Translations under genes and position numbers: made by a program
Assembly (NCBI GenBank): GCA_003219095.1
Contig: QHPM01000213.1
Coordinates: forward strand, 1-10,611
DNA: 10,611 bases
Direction of reading: 5' to 3'
Source of the DNA: Verrucomicrobiota bacterium
GTDB taxonomy: Bacteria; Verrucomicrobiota; Verrucomicrobiia; Chthoniobacterales; UBA10450
Notes under the pieces: model-generated
The model's database searches: none
What the model was told of the DNA's origin: nothing
The model's input: only the letters and a program-made list of their open reading frames with translations
In this document: positions 6,515-10,611 of the stretch, one piece after another
How positions within the stretch are numbered: the first letter of the stretch is position 1
Layout: every line of letters begins with the position of its first letter

Positions 6515-7170
6515 TGGCGATTTTTGCCAACAAGAAATTGGCCTAGCAAATCGAGGGGCGCAGCCGTAGCGGAGAGTCCGACGCGGCAGAGACTGTTTTT
6601 GCCGCGCAGCATTTGCAATCGCTCGAGCGAAATGCTCAGATCGGCCCCGCGTTTGTTGCCGGCGAAGGAATGCAATTCATCGACGATGACAAATTCGGTG
6701 TGGGCGAGATGTTGCGCGTAACTTTGCTGCGCCAACAGAATGGCCAGTGATTCAGGCGTCGTGACGAGAAAATGTGACGGCTGGTTCCGAAATTTCGTGC
6801 GTTCGCTTGCGGTCGTGTCCCCCGTGCGCAAATGGATGCGCAATTCCTTTTCCAGACCCATCCCGGCGATTGGCCCCCTCAGATTCTTCTCGATGTCATA
6901 GGCGAGGGCGCGCAGCGGCGAAAGATAGACACACCGCACGCCCGGTTTCAGTCCATTCGATTCAAGTTCTCGGAGGAGCGAATCGAAAACACCCAGAAAC
7001 CCGGCCAGCGTTTTCCCGCTTCCGGTTGGCGAGGTCAGCAGAATCGATTCGCGTTTGAGAACCGACGGGACGCAGAGCAACTGCGCATGAGTGAAGCCAG
7101 GAAAATTGGTGAAAAACCAATCTCGTAAGCGCGGATGTAAACGTTCGGCAAGAGCTTGCTCCTTTTGCAC
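6388..7170 (-). CDS. Lhr helicase fragment 1: N-terminal RecA-like domain
   Basis: The true product covers residues 1 to about 245, ending at PYP near 6435; the last roughly 15 residues of the frame are out-of-frame. Motifs in order are: an upstream Q-like region 'FPGFTHAQ' (23-30); Walker A 'SPTGSGKT' (47-54); motif Ia 'YLSPLRALAYD' (82-92); motif Ib TTPESL (137-142); Walker B DELH (164-167); and motif III SAT (200-202). These are the ATP-binding and hydrolysis parts of a DExH SF2 helicase. Translation stops early at 6388 because of the shift. Confidence 0.75.
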   Translation of the reverse strand: MQKEQALAERLHPRLRDWFFTNFPGFTHAQLLCVPSVLKRESILLTSPTGSGKTLAGFLGVFDSLLRELESNGLKPGVRCVYLSPLRALAYDIEKNLRGPIAGMGLEKELRIHLRTGDTTASERTKFRNQPSHFLVTTPESLAILLAQQSYAQHLAHTEFVIVDELHSFAGNKRGADLSISLERLQMLRGKNSLCRVGLSATAAPLDLLGQFLVGKNRHCRIAEARIEKEQIVDVFSPIRRDPYPRPVTPARAFMRNCRN

Positions 7171-7183
7171 AAGCTAAAATCCC

Positions 7184-7265
7184 GTCATCCCGAGCGAAGT
7201 CGAGGGATCCCATGGAAATTACCTTTGAGCTTTCGCATCGGGATCCGTGGCGTCCGCTCGGGATG
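7184..7265. repeat. Palindromic dispersed repeat between rarA and lhr
   Basis: CATCCCGAGCG (7186-7196) pairs perfectly with CGCTCGGGATG (7255-7265), and GGATCCC (7205-7211) pairs with GGGATCC (7240-7246), giving a long interrupted hairpin. The left half, GTCATCCCGAGCGAAG and onward, matches 22 of 28 bases with 8626-8653 on the other side of rarA. It resembles REP-like repeats seen widely in bacterial genomes. It fills most of the 101-bp gap between the rarA stop (7272) and the lhr start (7170). Confidence 0.7.
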
Positions 7266-7271
7266 GCAATC

Positions 7272-8510
7272 TTATCCTTCCGGGTTGACCGGAAAATGCT
7301 TGTTCTTGAGGTGCTCGGGAACCTGCGCCGTTTGTTCAGACTCGATCTCGTCGGTGGCCGCGGCTAACGATTCGTAGGCTTCGCGACTTTTTTTCGCCCG
7401 ACACATGTAAGCGGTGGCGTGGGCCAGCGGAATTCGTGCTTCCGGCATTCCGACAAATTCAACCGCATGTTGCGCGGCGATTGCGAGCGGAAGCGCCTCC
7501 GGATCTGCCAGCCCGACATCTTCGCTTGCAAAAATTACGATGCGGCGCGCAATGAAACGAAAATCTTCGCCGGCATGCAACATTTTCGCCAGCCAATAGA
7601 TCGCGCCTTTTTCATCCGAGGCGCGCATGCTTTTAATGAACGCGCTGATCGTGTCATAATGCGCGTCGCCTTTTTTGTCATAAACGACCGCCTTGGTTTG
7701 AATGCTCTCCTCGGCGACCTGAAGAGTGAAATGGATGACGCCTTCAGCCGGGGCGACGCGGATCGGCGCATCCGGTTTCCCGCGGGGCGACTTGGACGGC
7801 ACGGAGACAATCCCTCCGGAAGGTGTCGTTAGCACCCCAACCTCGAGCGCGTTTAAACACTTGCGTGCATCGCCGTCACTGAGCTTGGCGAGGTGCCGAC
7901 GCGCCTCCGCGTCCATTTTGACGTTGTATTTCCCCAGACCGCGTTCGGAATCCGCCAGCGCGCGATCGATCAAAATTTCGAGCTGTTCGACCGTAAGCGG
8001 CTCGAGTCGGAAAACCAGCGAGCGCGAGACGAGTGCGCTATTAACGTAAAAGTACGGATTGTAAGTCGTAGCTCCGATTAGCCTCAGATTTCCGCTCTCC
8101 ACGTCGGGCAACAAAATATCCTGCTGCGCTTTATTGAAATGATGGATCTCATCGATGAAGACGATCGTTTTGCGGCCGGACGTTCGGAGGCGGTTCGCCG
8201 CCGCGGCCACCACCTTGCGCATCTCGGCCACATTACTCTCCACTCCGCTCAATCGAATGAACTCGGAGTGGGTCATCTCGGCGATGACATACGCCAGCGT
8301 TGTTTTGCCGCTTCCGGGTGGACCGGAAATAATCAGCGAAGGAAGGCGGTCGGCCTCGATTGCGCGACGCAAAAGCTTTCCCGGCGCGAGGATATGTTCT
8401 TGTCCGACAAATTCATCGAGTGTGCGTGGACGCATGCGGGCGGCGAGGGGAGCCGCCGCGCTGACGCGCTCCAGATTTTCGGCCTCGCTTTTAGCGAATA
8501 AATCCTGCAT
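7272..8510 (-). CDS. rarA: Replication-associated recombination protein A (RarA/MgsA AAA+ ATPase)
   Basis: This 412-residue cytoplasmic AAA+ ATPase is related to clamp-loader subunits and acts at stalled forks and in recombination. It opens with 'PLAARMRPRTLDEFVGQEHI' (21-40). Walker A is 'GPPGSGKTT' (63-71), Walker B is VFIDEIH (117-123) and sensor 1 is 'GATTYNP' (146-152, where many homologues have ENP). The arginine-finger stretch is 'NSALVSRSLVF'. The MgsA tetramerisation part is clear ('DKKGDAHYDTISAFIKSMR' and 'FASEDVGLADPEAL'). A Pro/Ser-rich stretch of about 20 residues precedes it. The protein ends at 'VPEHLKNKHFPVNPEG', without the 'GYKYPHD' tail normal for the family, and the stop lies next to a palindromic repeat. 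Start: ATG at 8508-8510. Confidence 0.93.
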   Translation of the reverse strand: MQDLFAKSEAENLERVSAAAPLAARMRPRTLDEFVGQEHILAPGKLLRRAIEADRLPSLIISGPPGSGKTTLAYVIAEMTHSEFIRLSGVESNVAEMRKVVAAAANRLRTSGRKTIVFIDEIHHFNKAQQDILLPDVESGNLRLIGATTYNPYFYVNSALVSRSLVFRLEPLTVEQLEILIDRALADSERGLGKYNVKMDAEARRHLAKLSDGDARKCLNALEVGVLTTPSGGIVSVPSKSPRGKPDAPIRVAPAEGVIHFTLQVAEESIQTKAVVYDKKGDAHYDTISAFIKSMRASDEKGAIYWLAKMLHAGEDFRFIARRIVIFASEDVGLADPEALPLAIAAQHAVEFVGMPEARIPLAHATAYMCRAKKSREAYESLAAATDEIESEQTAQVPEHLKNKHFPVNPEG

Positions 8511-8567
8511 CGCGTGAAAATGTACGGCGAGGGTAGCTTGGACGCATCCGTAAATATCTCGCGGGCG

Positions 8568-8592
8568 TTGTAGCCGGCATCGGTGATGCCGG
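8568..8592. repeat. Hairpin repeat upstream of rarA
   Basis: CCGGCATC (8574-8581) and GATGCCGG (8585-8592) form a perfect 8-bp stem with a GGT loop, preceded by GTTGTAG. The GTTGTAGCCG prefix is shared with the hairpin at 896-940 read on the minus strand. It looks like a dispersed palindromic repeat and lies in the 218-bp space between divergent rarA and the DUF1460 gene. Confidence 0.6.
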
Positions 8593-8625
8593 ATTCAATA
8601 GAGAAGGCAAATGCGGCAGCAGGAT

Positions 8626-8653
8626 GTCATCCCGAACGAAAGTGAGGGATTCT
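8626..8653. repeat. Second copy of the GTCATCCCGA repeat
   Basis: This matches 22 of 28 positions of the repeat at 7184-7211, in the same orientation. The two copies flank rarA. Here the inverted right half is not recognisable, so this is a half-element or a decayed copy. Confidence 0.55.
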
Positions 8654-8711
8654 TCGATCATTTAGCGGATCACCGAAGATGTGTGTCAATGTGATTTGTA
8701 ATGGCGAAGTC

Positions 8712-8728
8712 CCTCGGTCCGAGGTGAT
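8712..8728 (+). promoter_or_regulatory. Shine-Dalgarno of the DUF1460 gene overlapping a short palindrome
   Basis: GAGGTGAT (8721-8728) matches the anti-Shine-Dalgarno well, although it sits very close to the ATG at 8729. It forms part of the palindrome CCTCGG-T-CCGAGG (8712-8724), so the site could be partly masked by pairing. Its presence is the main reason to accept 8729 as the start over the in-frame ATG at 8780. Confidence 0.4.
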
Positions 8729-9673
8729 ATGCATCTGGCACGGCTTGCGCTCTATTTAATCTCGCCAAAGAGTGTTCAAATGCGTCCCGGGATTCTAATT
8801 TCAATTTTAGCCGTCGCTCTTTGCGCAAACCTGCAGGGCGCAGTGACGTTGCCGATGCGCACTGTCTTCAGAGGGCAGGATCGCTTTGAGCAACTGGTCG
8901 CGCGTGCGAAAGCCGAGAACTGGAAGACATTGCCGATTGGGGAACGGACTGCGGTGGTGGGCCAGGCGATGGTGGGAACACCTTATCGCTCTTTTACGCT
9001 CGAAATCGATAACCGAGTTGAGTCGCCCTCGGTCAATTTCATGGGGCTCGATTGCTGGACCTTCTTCGAAACCGCTCTCGCCTTCGCGCGCATGCTCGAT
9101 GAACCGGAAACGAATTGGACGCCGGTCCAATTATTGCGCTACATCGAGACGGATCGTTATCGCGACGCCGAATGCACCGGCGAATATCTCTCCCGCCTCC
9201 ATTACCTCGAAGATTGGCTTTACGACAATAACCGCCGCGGTCTGGTTGCCGATCTCACTCGCTCGCTTGGTGGTGTGAGCGTGCCACATTCAGCCCGGGA
9301 AATGACAAACGGGTGGAGGCATTATCGCTACCTCGTGCACAATCGCGGCTTGCTTCGGCCCCTCGCGGAAATGGAAGCACAGGTTTCCGCGCGGCCGCTC
9401 TACGAAATTTCCAAACGTCGCGTAGCCACAATCGAATCGCGACTGCGCAGTGGCGACATTATCGGTATTGTCTCGCGCGATGGGCGCAACACCCCTTTCC
9501 GCGCGACGTCACATGTCGGCCTGGCGTTGCGTGCCTCCGACGGCACGCTCCACTTCATGCACGCCTCGGCGCCACATAATTATGGACGAGTCGTGATCGA
9601 CACGCGGCTCTCGAATTATCTTTCCCGTTACAGTGCGGACACCGGAATTCTGGTGGCGCGGCCTTTGCGGTGA
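8729..9673 (+). CDS. Exported DUF1460 (N-acetylmuramoyl-L-alanine amidase-like) cysteine hydrolase
   Basis: This 314-residue protein matches the DUF1460 family, an NlpC/P60-type fold thought to cut peptidoglycan amide bonds in the periplasm. Cys109 sits in 'NFMGLDCWTFFE', the family's nucleophile setting. His262 lies in 'ATSHVGLAL' after 'SGDIIGIVSRDG', and 'LHFMHAS' follows, as expected for the catalytic core. A hydrophobic run, 'ILISILAVALCANLQGA', ends near residue 38 and looks like a signal peptide with cleavage after QGA. From ATG 8780 (Met18) the protein would have a classic short n-region (MRPG) and 297 residues. The ATG at 8729 has the better ribosome-binding site. The true start is undecided between the two. 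It is a single gene, divergent from rarA and convergent with the HPr gene. Confidence 0.85.
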   Translation: MHLARLALYLISPKSVQMRPGILISILAVALCANLQGAVTLPMRTVFRGQDRFEQLVARAKAENWKTLPIGERTAVVGQAMVGTPYRSFTLEIDNRVESPSVNFMGLDCWTFFETALAFARMLDEPETNWTPVQLLRYIETDRYRDAECTGEYLSRLHYLEDWLYDNNRRGLVADLTRSLGGVSVPHSAREMTNGWRHYRYLVHNRGLLRPLAEMEAQVSARPLYEISKRRVATIESRLRSGDIIGIVSRDGRNTPFRATSHVGLALRASDGTLHFMHASAPHNYGRVVIDTRLSNYLSRYSADTGILVARPLR

Positions 9674-9704
9674 CCTAAATATCGACGACTCATCTCACAA
9701 ATGC

Positions 9705-9752
9705 CGAGTTAACATTTCAGTGTCGCACATGCAACGCTCAAATGTTAACTCG
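9705..9752. repeat. Perfect 13-bp inverted repeat between convergent genes
   Basis: CGAGTTAACATTT (9705-9717) and AAATGTTAACTCG (9740-9752) are exact reverse complements separated by 22 bases. Beyond one C-C mismatch, four more pairs form inside (9719-9722 with 9735-9738), leaving a 12-base loop. It fills the space between the DUF1460 stop (9673) and the HPr stop (9777). It could be a two-way terminator, but no T-tract follows on either strand. A protein-binding site or a mobile-element remnant is also possible. Confidence 0.75.
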
Positions 9753-9776
9753 CAGAAAGAGAAACGACCGCCGTAC

Positions 9777-10088
9777 CTAATCCTCTTTCCGGTCCCGAAA
9801 TTCGACGAGCAATTTTTCCAGGCGGGTGATGGCGGCCTCGGCGTCGGCTCCGCGTGCTTCGAGCATGGCGCTGGCACCGCGATCGAGATTGGCGCGCAGG
9901 ACGTCAATCAGGATGGACGCGGAAAATCGTTGTTCACCTTTGATCAAAGTTATCTCGGCCCGAAAACTATTGGCGACGCGGACGAACTCCGCGGCCGGCC
10001 GGGCGTGAAGGCCGAGCTCGTTTTGCACAGTGATCTCGCGTGAGACGACGATTAATTTATCGTTGGGATGGGATCGGCGCAGGATCAT
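9777..10088 (-). CDS. HPr-family phosphocarrier protein
   Basis: This 103-residue protein is related to HPr of the phosphotransferase system, which takes phosphate from enzyme I onto a histidine. The active-site signature is 'GLHARPAAEF', with His28 and Arg30. The regulatory-serine helix is represented by 'SASILIDVL' (Ser58), and the C-terminal 'GADAEAAITRLEKLL' helix is typical. Usual HPr proteins are 85-90 residues. The extra 11-12 N-terminal residues ('MILRRSHPNDK') are needed because no later start codon fits before 'SREITVQNELGLH'. The ATG overlaps the stop of the upstream ABC permease as ATGA, so translation is probably coupled, an unusual pairing. No enzyme I or EII gene is present. 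A role in a nitrogen-type or regulatory PTS is possible; specific function is inference. Confidence 0.9.
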   Translation of the reverse strand: MILRRSHPNDKLIVVSREITVQNELGLHARPAAEFVRVANSFRAEITLIKGEQRFSASILIDVLRANLDRGASAMLEARGADAEAAITRLEKLLVEFRDRKED

Positions 10089-10611
10089 GGGTTAGTGCCC
10101 CAGCGGCGGTGGAGGAAACGTTCGATCGGGGAAAACAAGATTTTGTCGGCCAGCAACCCGATGACGACGATCACCAGCATGATGCCAATTACCTGGTCCA
10201 TTGCGCTCAATTCGCGGCCGTAGTGAAGTAATTGTCCAAGTCCAAATCCCGTTAGAATTGAGACAAAAATCTCCGCCGCCATGAGCGAGCGCCAGGCGAA
10301 AGCCCAGCCTTGTTTCATTCCACTGACGATAAATGGGAGCGCCGCCGGCAAGATGACTTTTAGCCAGATGTGCAAACGCTTTGATCCCATGGTCAGCGCG
10401 GCCCGCGGATAAATCGGCGGGACATGGCGCACGCCGGTATCGGTCGCGATCACGACTGACCAGAGCGTTCCCATGACCACGACAAAAAGCATGGCTGCTT
10501 CCGTTTGCCCGAACCACAAAAGCGCGAGCGGGACCCAACACACGCTGGGCAGCGTTTGCAATCCGAGCGCGAGCGTGCCGATGGTGTCGTGAAAAACTTT
10601 CCAGCGCGCCG
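10085..10611 (-). CDS. NitT/TauT-type ABC transporter permease (N-terminus outside window)
   Basis: The frame is open to the right edge, so the start lies beyond 10611; about 175 C-terminal residues are visible. It is an inner-membrane permease of the binding-protein-dependent type. Features are 'TLPSVCWVPLALLWFG', the cytoplasmic EAA loop region ('AALTMGSKRLHIWLKVILPA', then 'ALPFIVSGMKQGWAFAWR'), and several hydrophobic helices. The end is 'ILFSPIERFLHRRWG', as in SsuC/TauC/NrtB relatives. The family imports nitrate, sulfonates, taurine or similar small anions; the substrate cannot be told here. The ATPase and binding-protein genes would be expected outside the window. The TGA at 10085-10087 overlaps the HPr start codon. 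Confidence 0.9.
   Translation of the reverse strand, partial: ARWKVFHDTIGTLALGLQTLPSVCWVPLALLWFGQTEAAMLFVVVMGTLWSVVIATDTGVRHVPPIYPRAALTMGSKRLHIWLKVILPAALPFIVSGMKQGWAFAWRSLMAAEIFVSILTGFGLGQLLHYGRELSAMDQVIGIMLVIVVIGLLADKILFSPIERFLHRRWGTNP

Larger units (their letters stand above)
4669..7170 (-). pseudogene. lhr: Lhr-family SF2 DNA helicase interrupted by two frameshifts
   Basis: Read across two single-base shifts, this is one ATP-dependent helicase of about 833 residues. That fits the Lhr-Core length rather than the roughly 1500-residue full Lhr; the family works in DNA repair. The first shift lies in the run G6435-G6438 (CCCC on the coding strand). Restoring one base gives the continuous PYPPSGYTGARL. 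The second lies near 5738-5745; skipping one base gives 'DDMVVMLKRRRLGSVEEGF'. The first and third segments share a frame, and the middle one is offset. All helicase motifs survive, so the lesions are either recent mutations or sequencing/assembly errors; the G-run is a classic error site. The other genes in this window are intact, which slightly favours real decay. The GTG start at 7168-7170 directly follows an in-frame stop. Confidence 0.8.

Noticed and set aside
7184..8653. Composite transposon carrying rarA
   Set aside because: The flanking repeats are short, only 22/28 alike and have no transposase; the second copy lacks a clear inverted half. A dispersed repeat family explains them better.
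9313..9579. Overlapping plus-strand frame within the DUF1460 gene
   Set aside because: The DUF1460 frame holds the catalytic Cys and His motifs; the alternative frame has none and is a shadow.

Overview
This is ordinary chromosomal housekeeping DNA from a moderately GC-rich bacterium. It carries nine recognisable intact or edge-truncated genes and one frameshifted gene. I see no tRNA, rRNA, CRISPR array, transposase, integrase or phage gene. The most likely source is a soil-type Verrucomicrobiota (Chthoniobacterales-like) bacterium. The inference rests on an MqnP-like UbiA prenyltransferase, a core-length Lhr helicase and short dispersed palindromes of the 'TGTAGCCGGCATC' and 'GTCATCCCGAGCGAAG' kinds. 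It comes from memory of family features, so confidence is only moderate.

Layout, left to right. Positions 1-869 (+): the C-terminal half of a DnaJ/CbpA-type co-chaperone, then ribose-5-phosphate isomerase B 8 bp later. Positions 935-2415 (-): a divergent metallo-beta-lactamase-fold protein and a UbiA/MqnP prenyltransferase, joined by an ATGA stop/start overlap. The prenyltransferase converges on rpiB across a hairpin repeat. Positions 2524-3750 (+): a GspF/PilC inner-membrane platform protein, divergent from the MBL-fold gene and closed by a clear intrinsic terminator. Positions 3917-8510 (-): rarA, then an Lhr-family helicase broken by two single-base frameshifts, then a class I SAM methyltransferase coupled to the helicase by another ATGA overlap. 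Positions 8729-9673 (+): an exported DUF1460 (NlpC/P60-like) cysteine hydrolase. Positions 9777-10611 (-): a NitT/TauT-type ABC permease running off the window, with an HPr phosphocarrier gene coupled to its stop by a third ATGA overlap.

How the genes relate. rarA and lhr are both DNA-repair or replication-stress genes and lie head-to-tail, which fits a loose repair cluster. The other neighbours look functionally unrelated: protein folding, pentose phosphates, quinone synthesis, pilus/secretion, cell wall, phosphotransfer and transport. No stretch longer than 300 bp lacks a gene. The intergenic spaces are short, and several hold dispersed or isolated inverted repeats.

Most deserving of a second look: (1) the paired -1/+1 frameshifts in lhr, with all helicase motifs kept; (2) the apparently missing C-terminal tail of RarA, where the stop sits against a palindromic repeat whose relative also lies upstream of the gene; (3) a perfect 13-bp inverted repeat between the convergent DUF1460 and HPr genes; (4) an MBL-fold protein without the metal-binding signature; and (5) HPr translationally coupled to an ABC permease. 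I do not see a convincing new multi-gene system in this window.
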